Positions 37,777 to 46,151 of a DNA stretch of 64,000 bases are shown here, piece by piece. The stretch's first letter is position 1; each line of letters starts with the position of its first letter. A model generated the notes under the pieces. It did no database searches, was not told the origin of the DNA, and was given only the letters and a program-made list of their open reading frames with translations. Source of the stretch: Afipia sp049747295 (GTDB lineage Bacteria; Pseudomonadota; Alphaproteobacteria; Rhizobiales; Xanthobacteraceae). A program made the position numbers and the translations under genes. The stretch covers positions 4,712,001 through 4,776,000 of the forward strand of contig NZ_JBMHJM010000001.1 of the NCBI RefSeq assembly GCF_049747295.1, given 5' to 3'.

Positions 37777-38466
37777 TCAGTCATTTGGCGTGCCGAACAG
37801 CGCCTTGAACTGCAACTCGCCCTTGGGCGTAAACGCGACGACGCGGCTTTCGGTTCGGCGCTTGGCCCATTTCAGTTCATAAAGCCGGTCGAGAATGGCG
37901 GCGCCGAGCGCGCCGGCAAGATGGCTGCGCCGCACGCTCCAGTCGAGGCAGTCCTTGCACAGTGGGCGCCGCGATCCGGTCAGTGCAGCGAGATCGATGC
38001 CGAATTCGGTCATGAAGCGTTCGCCGTCCGGGGTGAGGGTCACGGTTCCCTTGTGGCGGCGGATGAAGCGTTTCTCGGTCATGGTGTCGAGCATGCGCAC
38101 GCCGAAGTCTCCGGCGAGGTGGTCGTAACAGACCCTGGCCCGGCGCAGTTCCGGGTCCGATGGACCGGTGCGTGTACGCAGGTGCCCGGCGCGCGCAGCG
38201 AGCCCCATCAGACCCTCCAGCACAGCCGCGACGTCGGGGCCACTGAGACGGTAGTAGCGATGGCGGCCTTGTTTCTCCGGCAGGATGAGGCCGCCGGCCT
38301 CTAACTTCGCGAGGTGCGAACTCGCTGTCTGCGGCGTGATGCCGGCTTCCTGCGCAAGCTCGGTTGCGGTGAGGGCGCGACCGCTCATCAGCGCGGTGAG
38401 CATGTTGGAACGCGCGGGATCGCCGACAAGCGCGGCAACCATGGCCATATCCGGTCCTGCTTTCAT
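37777..38466 (-). CDS. ArsR family winged-helix regulator
   Basis: A 229-residue regulator. The N-terminal half is an ArsR-type DNA-binding domain: DPARSNMLTALMSGRALTATELAQEAGITPQTASSHLAKLEAGGLI with RHRYYRLSGPDVAAVLEGL. The C-terminal part (about 95-229) is an extra domain with CKDCLDW, found in longer family members. The ATG at 38466 directly abuts a palindromic site and is divergent from the NIPSNAP gene, so it is probably an autorepressor controlling that pair. Confidence 0.88.
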   Translation of the reverse strand: MKAGPDMAMVAALVGDPARSNMLTALMSGRALTATELAQEAGITPQTASSHLAKLEAGGLILPEKQGRHRYYRLSGPDVAAVLEGLMGLAARAGHLRTRTGPSDPELRRARVCYDHLAGDFGVRMLDTMTEKRFIRRHKGTVTLTPDGERFMTEFGIDLAALTGSRRPLCKDCLDWSVRRSHLAGALGAAILDRLYELKWAKRRTESRVVAFTPKGELQFKALFGTPND

Positions 38467-38467
38467 A

Positions 38468-38504
38468 CTTCGATACTAATCGAAGCATTGTCGTAAGACA
38501 ATGC
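38468..38504. promoter_or_regulatory. Palindromic operator pair between ArsR and NIPSNAP genes
   Basis: cttcga-N6-tcgaag (38468-38485) is immediately followed by gcattgtc-gtaa-gacaatgc (38485-38504), both with perfect arms. Outer atacta/tagtat elements also mirror. The site lies directly upstream of the ArsR start and 39 bases before the NIPSNAP start, the right place for repression of both. Confidence 0.65.
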
Positions 38505-38542
38505 GATAGTATTTGCGCAGTTCAAAATCGGAGGAGGCACGA

Positions 38543-38848
38543 ATGATCACGGTCTTCATTCGCTACCAGATCGATCCGTTCAAGAGTGCTCAATTCGAGG
38601 AGTATGCCAAGCGCTGGCTCGACATTATCCCGGCATGCGGCGGTGACGTGCTCGGCTATTGGATGCCGCATGAGGGGACGAACAACATCGCGTTCGGGCT
38701 GATTTCGTTTCGCAGCCTTGCGGATTATGAGACCTATCGCGCGCGGCTGAAGGCGGACGACGCAGGGAAGGCCAATTTCAATTTTGCGCAGGAGCATAAG
38801 TTCATCCTGGCGGAGGAGAGGACCTTTCTGCGGCAAGTGAAGCTCTGA
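38543..38848 (+). CDS. NIPSNAP family protein
   Basis: A 101-residue dimeric alpha-beta barrel protein of the NIPSNAP family: MITVFIRYQIDPFKSAQFEEYAKRW with AFGLISFRSLADYETYRARL. GGAGGCACGA precedes ATG 38543, which decides it over an upstream in-frame start. It is likely co-regulated with the following PEP-mutase-like gene, 77 bases downstream, under the ArsR-type regulator. The molecular role of bacterial members is poorly known. Confidence 0.87.
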   Translation: MITVFIRYQIDPFKSAQFEEYAKRWLDIIPACGGDVLGYWMPHEGTNNIAFGLISFRSLADYETYRARLKADDAGKANFNFAQEHKFILAEERTFLRQVKL

Positions 38849-38925
38849 TGGGTCCTTGTTGATTTTGCATCGTTCCCGCTGCATCGTTTGCAACGCACGC
38901 AGGTCGTATGAAATGGAGAAGGTAG

Positions 38926-39750
38926 ATGTCAGTCTCGGTCGCTCAGAAGCGGGCGGAATTCCGCAAGTTGCATGAAAGCGGATGTTTCGTGCTGCCCAAT
39001 CCGTGGGATATCGGTAGTGCGCAGTTGCTTGCGGGCATGGGTTACAAGGCGCTGGCGTCGACGAGTTCGGGCTTTGCGTGGTCGATCGGGCATCGCGACA
39101 ACGATGTGACATGCGATGATGTGATTGCGCACCTCACGACACTCTGCGCCGCGACCGATCTGCCGGTGAATGCCGACTTCGAGGGCGGCTTCGCACACGA
39201 TCCCGCCGGTGTCGCCGCCAACGTCACGCGCGGCGTCGCGACCGGCGTTGCGGGATTGTCGATCGAGGATTCCACCGGGGATGCATCAAAGCCGCTCTAT
39301 GAGATGTCGCTCGCGGTCGAGCGCATCCGCGCGGCGCGCAAGGCCATCGACGACAGCGGCGCCGATGTGATGCTGGTTGGCCGTTGCGAGAGCTTCCTGG
39401 TCGGGCAACCTGATCTCAACGCGACGATCACGCGGCTCGTTGCATACGCGGACGCCGGTGCCGAATGTCTTTATGCACCAGGGATCAAAACGAAAGAGCA
39501 GATCGTTGCGGTGGTGAAGGCCGTTGCACCCAAGCCGGTCAATCTGTTGGTGGGGGCGCCGGGACTGACGGTGCGCGAAGTGGCGGACATGGGTGTCCGG
39601 CGCATCAGCGTCGGCGGCGCCCTGGCACGTGTGGCGTGGGGAGCCTTTCTCCGTACGGCCCGCGATCTCGCCGAAAACGGATCATTCGCCGAATTCGCGC
39701 ACGCGGTGCCGCATGCGGAGATCAATGGCGTGTTCGCGAAGAAGGCGTGA
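38926..39750 (+). CDS. Isocitrate lyase/PEP mutase family protein
   Basis: A TIM-barrel protein of 274 residues, in the family that cleaves or forms C-C and C-P bonds. NPWDIGSAQLLAGMGYKALASTSSG is the N-terminal hallmark, DFEGGFAHD supplies the Mg-binding acid, and SIEDSTGD and GRCESFLVG follow. The KKCGH catalytic loop of true isocitrate lyases is absent, so oxaloacetate decarboxylase, carboxy-PEP or phosphonate lyase-like activity is possible. GGAGAAGG precedes the ATG. Confidence 0.9.
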   Translation: MSVSVAQKRAEFRKLHESGCFVLPNPWDIGSAQLLAGMGYKALASTSSGFAWSIGHRDNDVTCDDVIAHLTTLCAATDLPVNADFEGGFAHDPAGVAANVTRGVATGVAGLSIEDSTGDASKPLYEMSLAVERIRAARKAIDDSGADVMLVGRCESFLVGQPDLNATITRLVAYADAGAECLYAPGIKTKEQIVAVVKAVAPKPVNLLVGAPGLTVREVADMGVRRISVGGALARVAWGAFLRTARDLAENGSFAEFAHAVPHAEINGVFAKKA

Positions 39751-39774
39751 ACAATCGAAATCTGTTTAAAACAT

Positions 39775-39812
39775 AAATGAGGACGAGCGCTGGTCGGTGC
39801 TCGTCCTCATTT
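39775..39812. terminator. Bidirectional intrinsic terminator
   Basis: A 14-bp perfect stem aaatgaggacgagc/gctcgtcctcattt with a 10-base loop lies between convergent genes and has A/T-runs on both sides. Confidence 0.88.
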
Positions 39813-39845
39813 TAAGCAATCTCAAACAAGAGAAGTACTGCAAGC

Positions 39846-40280
39846 CTACTGCTTCGCAGGCGCGCCGGTTGACGGTGCTCCGTTATTCGCCGGAGGCGCT
39901 GCGGGAGCCGTATATTGCGGCGGATTGTTTGCGGACTGACCAGCGGGTTGCTGCGGTGTTGCCGCTGAACCCGTCGTCTGTCCTGCGGGCGCCTTCGCAC
40001 CCGTAGTGGCCGGCGTCGACTGCTCAGCCGTCTTGGTCGTATCGTTCGGATTCATCGAGCCGTTATTCAAACCGTAGAACACCACGCCGAGGATCGCGAC
40101 GACCGCAATCGCAAACAGCGCAATTCGGCCGCCGCTGGCCGGACCTTCTGCGAGTTCAGGGTCTGCCTGAAGCTCGTTGTCGCGAAGCTCATTTTCCAGC
40201 CGCTCGGCGCGTTGCCGGATCAGTTCTTCGTTGGTCGGAGTGGTCCGATATGGTTCGTTAGGGTTGTGCTCAACTGCCAT
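39846..40280 (-). CDS. Single-pass membrane hypothetical protein with Pro/Ala/Gln-rich tail
   Basis: A 144-residue protein: a charged N-terminal cytoplasmic region with a coiled-coil-like stretch (LIRQRAERLENELRDNELQ), one membrane helix at about residues 53-71 (ALFAIAVVAILGVVFYGL), and a 75-residue low-complexity Pro/Ala/Gln/Thr tail outside. No family is named with confidence. Co-directional with the small gene at 40353, 72 bases away. It may be an envelope-spanning linker protein. Confidence 0.72.
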   Translation of the reverse strand: MAVEHNPNEPYRTTPTNEELIRQRAERLENELRDNELQADPELAEGPASGGRIALFAIAVVAILGVVFYGLNNGSMNPNDTTKTAEQSTPATTGAKAPAGQTTGSAATPQQPAGQSANNPPQYTAPAAPPANNGAPSTGAPAKQ

Positions 40281-40352
40281 AAGCCGTTCCTCCAGTTGTA
40301 TATGAAGACAATCTCGGAGCGGCGGGGTTGTTCCTTGGCTTCCCGCTGAGGC

Positions 40353-40577
40353 TTAGCTGGCCGGCGTTGATATGGGTGGCGGGTTTTGGATCTCGTGGGG
40401 GACCGGATTCATGCGCGCAAGGATCAGCGCGAATGCAACGAGCAAAGCCACACCGATCATGGCTTTCAACGGCTTGTTGCGCTGCGTGAAGTGGAAGTCC
40501 TCGTAGATATCAGGCGCGTCCGCGTATCCGCGTTTTTCCTTATCGGACGCCCACCTGTTTCCCGAAATCAGGGCCAT
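40353..40577 (-). CDS. Small single-pass membrane hypothetical protein
   Basis: A 74-residue protein with one membrane helix at about 40-58 (IGVALLVAFALILARM). The N-terminal part (RWASDKEKRGYADAPDIYEDFHF) is soluble. AGGATTTCT precedes the ATG on the coding strand. No known domain. Probably transcribed with the next minus-strand gene. Confidence 0.65.
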   Translation of the reverse strand: MALISGNRWASDKEKRGYADAPDIYEDFHFTQRNKPLKAMIGVALLVAFALILARMNPVPHEIQNPPPISTPAS

Positions 40578-40979
40578 TTAGAAATCCTCCGACTATCTTG
40601 GATTTTCCGGTTCTACATGACCGGTTCGACGTCTGTTTGACGTTCACTCGGTTTCTTACAAAGTCTAATGGCCAGAGGGAGGCGCCGTTCCGAAAAAGCC
40701 CTGCGCCTGGCTCGGGGCAGCATTGCGGAACATTCGACCGATTGAACGGTCGCTGGATGGTGTCCGCCCGAACTGGACGTTTCAGCCATTTGTTTCGAGG
40801 CAGGGCATCGCTGCGACATAACGCGTCAACGGGGTAGTGATCGGAGACGTAAAATTGCCGTTAGATAACAACGCGCTGGCGCACAGAATTATGATGCACT
40901 GGAAAGGAAAAGCGACATAGACTGGTTCTAAGTGGACTTGTCCAAACGCGACAACGCCCGTCAAAGAGGCAAAGTGAAA
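40578..40979. other. Intergenic region between divergent genes
   Basis: This 402-base stretch holds no convincing gene. It presumably contains the promoters of the small minus-strand gene and of the large oxidoreductase cluster. An inverted repeat cgaccg-attgaa-cggtcg lies at 40735-40752, and a TATGAT -10-like element at 40890. Neither is conclusive. Confidence 0.5.
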
Positions 40980-43900
40980 ATGGGAATCAACCAAGGGCCT
41001 ATCAGTCTCGACCAGAAGTACACCCAGGCGTCGGGACATGTTTTTCTGACCGGCATTCAGGCCCTGGTGCGCCTGCCGATGGCGCAGGTCCGGCGAGATC
41101 GCGCCGCAGGTCTCAACACAGCAGCGTTTGTCACAGGCTATCGGGGTTCGCCGCTGGGCGGCTACGACCAGCAGCTCTTCGCAGCGCGCAAGCACCTCGA
41201 CCAATACGGCGTCAAATTTCAGCCGGGCGTCAACGAGGACCTTGCCGCCACCGCGATCTGGGGTTCGCAGCAGCTCAATCTCTCGCCCGGTGCCAAGCAT
41301 GATGGCGTGGTGGGCATCTGGTATGGCAAGGGCCCCGGTGTGGACCGCTGCGGCGACGTCTTCCGCCACGGCAATGCCGCGGGTTCGGCGAGAAACGGCG
41401 GCGTGCTGTGCCTCGCCGGTGACGATCACGGTGCGAAGTCCTCGACTGTGCCGCATCAGTCCGACCATGCCTTCATCTCCGCGCTGATGCCGTATCTCTA
41501 CCCCTCGAGCATCCACGAGATGATCGAGATGGGGCTGCTCGGCATCGCGATGTCGCGCTATTCCGGCTGCTGGGTCGGCATGAAGGTCATCACCGAAACC
41601 GTGGAGACCACGGCCGAGATCGATCTCGCTGACGAAATGAAGCCCTTCATCATTCCGACCGATTTCGAGATGCCGCCGGGCGGCCTCAATCTGCGCTGGC
41701 CCGATGACCGTTTCGCGCAGGATCGCCGCCTGCAGGACTACAAAGGTTTCGCTGCGATCGCGTTCGCGCGCGCGAACAATGTCAACCGCATCACTATGGA
41801 TTCGCCCAAGGCCCGCTACGGCATCATGGCGTCGGGTAAGAGCTACGAGGACATTCGGCAGGCACTGCGCGAACTCGGAATTACCGAGGAGGTCGCGGCG
41901 AAGATCGGCCTGCGGCTCTACAAGATCGGCATGCCATGGCCGCTTGAGCCGGAAGGCGTTCGCAAGTTCGCCGTCGGCCTTGAAGAAATCCTGATCGTCG
42001 AAGAGCGCCGCGAGATCATCGAGAATCAGGTCAAGCAGGAACTGTTCAACTGGCGCGACGACGTGCGTCCGCGCATCGTCGGTAAGATGGATTCCCATGA
42101 CAAGCGCTTCCTGCCGTTCGCCGAAGAGCTGAGCGTTGCATCGCTGGCGACGTCGCTGACGGAGCGCCTGCTGCAGCTCGATCTCAATCCTGAAATTGTC
42201 GCGATGCTGCGCGCCAAGGCCGACTGGTTCAATGGCCGGCAAGCGTCGCAGGTGCAGGCTGTGGCGCCAGTGACCCGCACGCCGTATTTCTGTTCGGGCT
42301 GTCCGCACAACACATCGACCAAGGTACCGGATGGCAGCCGCGCGCTCGCCGGGATCGGCTGTCACTTCATGTCGCTGTGGATGGATCGCAACACCGAGAC
42401 CTTCACCCACATGGGCGGCGAGGGCGTGCCATGGACCGGCATCGCGCCGTTCACCAACGAAAAGCACATCTTCGCCAACATCGGTGACGGCACTTACTTC
42501 CACTCGGGAAGTCTCGCGATCCGCCAGGCCGTCGCTTCGAAAGCGAACATCACCTACAAGATCCTCTATAACGATGCCGTCGCCATGACCGGCGGCCAGA
42601 AGCATGATGGCGATCTCTCGCCGCAGCAGATCACCTTCCAGTTGCACAGCGAAGGTATCCGCGAGATTTATCTCGTGTCGGAAAATCCCGATGCGTATCC
42701 CGCGAACACCATCGCGCCCGGAACGAAGCTCGCCCATCGCGATGAACTCGACCAGGTGATGCGCACGGTACGCGAGGTGCCGGGATGCTCGGCCATCGTG
42801 TTCGTGCAGACCTGCGCAGCAGAAAAGCGCCGCCGCCGCAAGAAGGGCATTCTGGAAGATCCGTCACGGCGCGTGATGATCAATCCCGCGGTCTGCGAAG
42901 GTTGCGGCGATTGCTCGGTGCAGTCCAACTGTATTTCGGTGGAGCCGCTGGAGACCGAGCTTGGCCGCAAGCGCGTCATCAATCAGTCGAGCTGCAACAA
43001 GGACTATTCTTGTGTGAAGGGCTTCTGCCCGTCGTTTGTCACCATCGACGGGGGCGCATTGCGTAAGCGTGCGCCGGTCGATCTCGGCGATCTCGGTGCG
43101 CTGCCTGAGCCGGCGTCAAAGCCAGCGCTGGATCAGCCCTACAACATAGCGGTCGGCGGTGTCGGCGGCACGGGCGTGCTGACCATCGGCGCGCTGCTCG
43201 GCATGGCCGCGCACATCGAAGGCAAGGCCAGCATGATCCTCGACATGTCTGGCCTTGCCCAGAAGGGCGGCGCGGTGCTGAGCCACGTGCGGCTGTCGCA
43301 GCACACGGCCGATGTGACATGCTCGCGCATCGTCACCGGCACAGCGGACCTGCTGATCGCGGCGGACGAAGTGGTGGCCATTGCCAAGGAGACGATTTCG
43401 CTGTGTGAATCGTCCCGCACCCACGGCATCATCAATACGCACCTGATCCCGATCGCAGACTTCATCATGAACCGCGATTTCGACTTCCAGCGCGGCAAGG
43501 TCAATCTCGTGCTGGAGAACGCGCTACGCAAGGATTCTGCGTTCCTCGACTTCACCAAGCCCGCTGAAGCGCTGCTGGGCGACTCCATCGCCACCAACAT
43601 GATGATGATGGGCTACGCCTATCAGAAGGGATTGCTGCCGGTCGGCGCGGAAGCGATCGAGCAGGCCATCGAGTTGAACGGCGTCGCGATCAAGATGAAC
43701 ACCCAGGCGTTCCGGCTCGGCCGTCTGGCTGCGATCGATCCTGCGCGACTCGCGAAGATGATGAGCGGCGACGAACCCGAGGCGCCGAAGACCCTCGACC
43801 AGATGTCGCTCGATGAGATCATTGCCCATCGTACCAAGCTTCTGACCGACTATCAGAACGAAGCCTATGCGGCGCGTTATGTTCACCTGGTCGAGCAGGT

Positions 43901-44468
43901 GCGCAGGGTCGCTTTCGACAACGGTTACGGCGAGGCGGTGCCGCGTGCGGTAGCGATCAACTACGCCAAGCTGCTCGCCTATAAGGACGAGTACGAGGTG
44001 GCGCGCCTGTTCACGGACAGCAAGTTCATGGACAGCGTCAACAAGCAGTTCGACGGCAATTTCAAGATGAGCTTCAATCTTGCGCCACCGATTCTGCCGG
44101 GCAAGGACGTCTCAGGTCGTCCGCGCAAGCGTTCGTTCGGTCCGTGGATGATGCCGGTCTTCGGACTGCTCGCCAAGATGCGCTTCCTGCGCGGAACGAT
44201 CTTCGATCCGTTCGGCCACACCGAAGAACGCAAGCTCGAGCGCGATCTGATCAAGGGCTACGAACAGGATGTGGTCACGGCGGTCAGATTGCTGTCGCCG
44301 CGAACCCATGACATCGCGGTCGAGCTGCTGTCGCTGCCGGATCAGATCCGCGGCTATGGTCTGGTGAAGGACGCGTCGGTCAAGAAAGTGAAGGCGCGAT
44401 ACGAGCAGCTTGCGAAGGACCTTGTCAATCCACCGGAGCTCACGCCTCAGCCCATCGCCGCAGAATAG
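40980..44468 (+). CDS. Fused indolepyruvate ferredoxin oxidoreductase
   Basis: A 1162-residue TPP- and iron-sulphur-dependent 2-ketoacid oxidoreductase with IorA-like and IorB-like parts in one chain, oxidatively decarboxylating aryl- or branched 2-ketoacids to acyl-CoA. The N-terminal pyrimidine-binding region has FVTGYRGSPLGGYDQQ. The TPP domain has GEGVPWTGIAPF and NIGDGTYFHSG, the iron-sulphur cysteines are in CEGCGDC and CNKDYSCVKGFCPS, and the gamma-type part has GGVGGTGVLTIGALLG. ATG 40980 was chosen; an upstream GTG at 40932 is possible. First gene of a seven-gene cluster. Confidence 0.93.
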   Translation: MGINQGPISLDQKYTQASGHVFLTGIQALVRLPMAQVRRDRAAGLNTAAFVTGYRGSPLGGYDQQLFAARKHLDQYGVKFQPGVNEDLAATAIWGSQQLNLSPGAKHDGVVGIWYGKGPGVDRCGDVFRHGNAAGSARNGGVLCLAGDDHGAKSSTVPHQSDHAFISALMPYLYPSSIHEMIEMGLLGIAMSRYSGCWVGMKVITETVETTAEIDLADEMKPFIIPTDFEMPPGGLNLRWPDDRFAQDRRLQDYKGFAAIAFARANNVNRITMDSPKARYGIMASGKSYEDIRQALRELGITEEVAAKIGLRLYKIGMPWPLEPEGVRKFAVGLEEILIVEERREIIENQVKQELFNWRDDVRPRIVGKMDSHDKRFLPFAEELSVASLATSLTERLLQLDLNPEIVAMLRAKADWFNGRQASQVQAVAPVTRTPYFCSGCPHNTSTKVPDGSRALAGIGCHFMSLWMDRNTETFTHMGGEGVPWTGIAPFTNEKHIFANIGDGTYFHSGSLAIRQAVASKANITYKILYNDAVAMTGGQKHDGDLSPQQITFQLHSEGIREIYLVSENPDAYPANTIAPGTKLAHRDELDQVMRTVREVPGCSAIVFVQTCAAEKRRRRKKGILEDPSRRVMINPAVCEGCGDCSVQSNCISVEPLETELGRKRVINQSSCNKDYSCVKGFCPSFVTIDGGALRKRAPVDLGDLGALPEPASKPALDQPYNIAVGGVGGTGVLTIGALLGMAAHIEGKASMILDMSGLAQKGGAVLSHVRLSQHTADVTCSRIVTGTADLLIAADEVVAIAKETISLCESSRTHGIINTHLIPIADFIMNRDFDFQRGKVNLVLENALRKDSAFLDFTKPAEALLGDSIATNMMMMGYAYQKGLLPVGAEAIEQAIELNGVAIKMNTQAFRLGRLAAIDPARLAKMMSGDEPEAPKTLDQMSLDEIIAHRTKLLTDYQNEAYAARYVHLVEQVRRVAFDNGYGEAVPRAVAINYAKLLAYKDEYEVARLFTDSKFMDSVNKQFDGNFKMSFNLAPPILPGKDVSGRPRKRSFGPWMMPVFGLLAKMRFLRGTIFDPFGHTEERKLERDLIKGYEQDVVTAVRLLSPRTHDIAVELLSLPDQIRGYGLVKDASVKKVKARYEQLAKDLVNPPELTPQPIAAE

Positions 44469-44487
44469 AACGCGCGAAAGCGCGTTC
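44468..44487 (+). other. GAAA-tetraloop hairpin after the oxidoreductase gene
   Basis: The perfect 8-bp stem gaacgcgc/gcgcgttc with a GAAA tetraloop overlaps the stop codon of the oxidoreductase. It lacks a T-run, so it is more likely an mRNA-stability or partial attenuation element than a full terminator. Confidence 0.5.
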
Positions 44488-44581
44488 GTTCGCCCTGCGA
44501 AATTGAAGGTGCTTGCCAATCGCGTGTTGGCGCGCGAAAAATTCTGCTGGGAAGAAAAAAGAACTGCCAGCGGAGACTCGT

Positions 44582-45730
44582 TTGACCATCAAGGGAAAAG
44601 CCTACATCGCCGGGATCTACGAACACCCAACCCGGCACGCACCTGACAAATCCACCGCACAACTGCACGCTGAATGCGCCAAGGGCGCATTGGAGGATGC
44701 GGGCCTGACAAAGGCCGATGTTGACGGCTATTTCTGCGCTGGTGACGCGCCCGGCGGCGTGATGCCGATGGCCGATTACCTCGGCCTCAAGGTGCGCCAT
44801 CTCGATTCCACCGAAACCGGCGGTTGTTCTTACATCATCGCACTGGGCCATGCGGCGGAAGCGATTGCCGCGGGCAAATGTTCCGTCGCGCTGATTACGC
44901 TCGCCGGCAAGCCGCGCACGGGGCCGATGCCGCCGCGCGCAACAGGACCAGAACTCGATTTTGAAGCGGCTTATGGTGCAACAACCCACAACGCATATGG
45001 CATGGTCGCCATGCGACACATGCATGACTTTGGCACCACCAGCGAGCAGCTGGCCTGGGTCAAGGTCGCAGCGTCCCATCACGCCCAATACAATCCGCAC
45101 GCGATGCTGCGCGACGTGGTCACGGTTGAGGACGTGCTCAACTCGCCGATGATCTCGGACCCGCTGCACCGTCTCGATTGCTGCGTCGTCTCCGACGGCG
45201 GCGGTGCGCTGGTGGTGACGACGCCGGAGATTGCCAAGTCGCTGAAGCGTCCGCTGGTGCGCCTGACCGGACACGGCGAGTCATTGAAGGGGCCGAACGG
45301 TGGCCGCAATCTCGATCTCACTTACTCCGCAGGCGTGTGGAGCGGTCCGCCCGCGTTCGCCGAAGCGGGCGTTACGCCGAAGGACATCAAATATGCCTCG
45401 ATCTACGACAGCTTCACCATCACCGTGGTGGTTCAGCTCGAAGACCTCGGCTTCTGCAAGAAGGGCGAGGGCGGCAAGTTCGTCGCCGACGGCAATCTGA
45501 TTTCGGGCGTCGGCAAGCTGCCGTGGAATACCGACGGCGGCGGGCTCTGCAACAACCATCCGATCAATCGCGGCGGCATCACCAAGATCATCGAAGCGGT
45601 GCGTCAGCTCCGCGGCGAGGCGCACCCGAAGGTGCAGGTGCCGAACTGCGATCTCGCCCTTGTCCATGGCACCGGCGGTTTGCTCGGTGTGCGTCATGCG
45701 GCTTCGACCGCTGTTCTGGAGCGCGTGTGA
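44582..45730 (+). CDS. Thiolase family protein (SCP-x/acetyl-CoA acetyltransferase type)
   Basis: A 382-residue thiolase-fold protein, of the kind that pairs with a zinc-ribbon/OB-fold (DUF35) partner. The nucleophile is probably the Cys in TETGGCSYIIALGHAAEAIAAGKC; the C-terminal loop reads VHGTGGLLGVRHAAST, with a His near the active site. I propose TTG 44582 (LTIKGKAYIAGIYEHP), with CGGAGAC 6 bases upstream; an in-frame TTG at 44513 has no such site. It overlaps the next gene by one base. Role: last step of a beta-oxidation-like route, by inference. Confidence 0.85.
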   Translation: MTIKGKAYIAGIYEHPTRHAPDKSTAQLHAECAKGALEDAGLTKADVDGYFCAGDAPGGVMPMADYLGLKVRHLDSTETGGCSYIIALGHAAEAIAAGKCSVALITLAGKPRTGPMPPRATGPELDFEAAYGATTHNAYGMVAMRHMHDFGTTSEQLAWVKVAASHHAQYNPHAMLRDVVTVEDVLNSPMISDPLHRLDCCVVSDGGGALVVTTPEIAKSLKRPLVRLTGHGESLKGPNGGRNLDLTYSAGVWSGPPAFAEAGVTPKDIKYASIYDSFTITVVVQLEDLGFCKKGEGGKFVADGNLISGVGKLPWNTDGGGLCNNHPINRGGITKIIEAVRQLRGEAHPKVQVPNCDLALVHGTGGLLGVRHAASTAVLERV

Positions 45731-46122
45731 TGACCGATAAACCAAAGTATCCAGCCCCTGTCGGCAATCCGGAAACCGCGGAATTCTGGGAAGCCGCAAA
45801 GCAGGGCAAGTTCCTCATCAAGCACTGCACGACCTGCGGCGAGCGTCATTACTTCCCACGCTCGATCTGCCCGGTGTGCTTCTCTGACAAGACCGAATGG
45901 CAGGAGAGCAAGGGCGAGGGCGTGATCTACAGCTACAGCCTGATGCGCAAATCGCCGACCGGCCCTTACGCCATCGGTTACGTCACCCTTGATGAAGGCC
46001 CGTCATTGCTGACGAACTTCGTCGACTGCGATCTCTCAGCCTTGAAGATCGGACAGCGCGTGAAGGTGGTGTTCAAGCCGACAGACGGCGCGCCTTTGCC
46101 GTTCTTCACGCCGGTTGGCTAA
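45730..46122 (+). CDS. Zinc-ribbon/OB-fold acyl-CoA-binding protein (DUF35)
   Basis: A 130-residue partner of SCP-x type thiolases. The rubredoxin-like zinc ribbon has CTTCGERHYFPRSICPVC (two CxxC pairs); an OB-fold follows (GEGVIYSYSLMRKSPTGPYAIGYVTLDEG). Its ATG overlaps the thiolase stop (TGATG), so the two are made together, supporting a thiolase-DUF35 complex. In archaea such proteins channel acyl groups between thiolase and HMG-CoA synthase. Confidence 0.92.
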   Translation: MTDKPKYPAPVGNPETAEFWEAAKQGKFLIKHCTTCGERHYFPRSICPVCFSDKTEWQESKGEGVIYSYSLMRKSPTGPYAIGYVTLDEGPSLLTNFVDCDLSALKIGQRVKVVFKPTDGAPLPFFTPVG

Positions 46123-46151
46123 TAGCAAAAAGAAAAGAGCAGCGAGGACAC

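Noticed and set aside
40782..42737. 651-residue open frame antisense to the IOR gene
   Set aside because: Complement of the strongly supported fused IOR gene; composition is typical of an antisense shadow in high-GC DNA.
45178..46122. Long N-terminal extension of the DUF35 protein
   Set aside because: The extension is a shifted frame of the thiolase gene; the ATG at 45730 overlapping the thiolase stop is the natural start.
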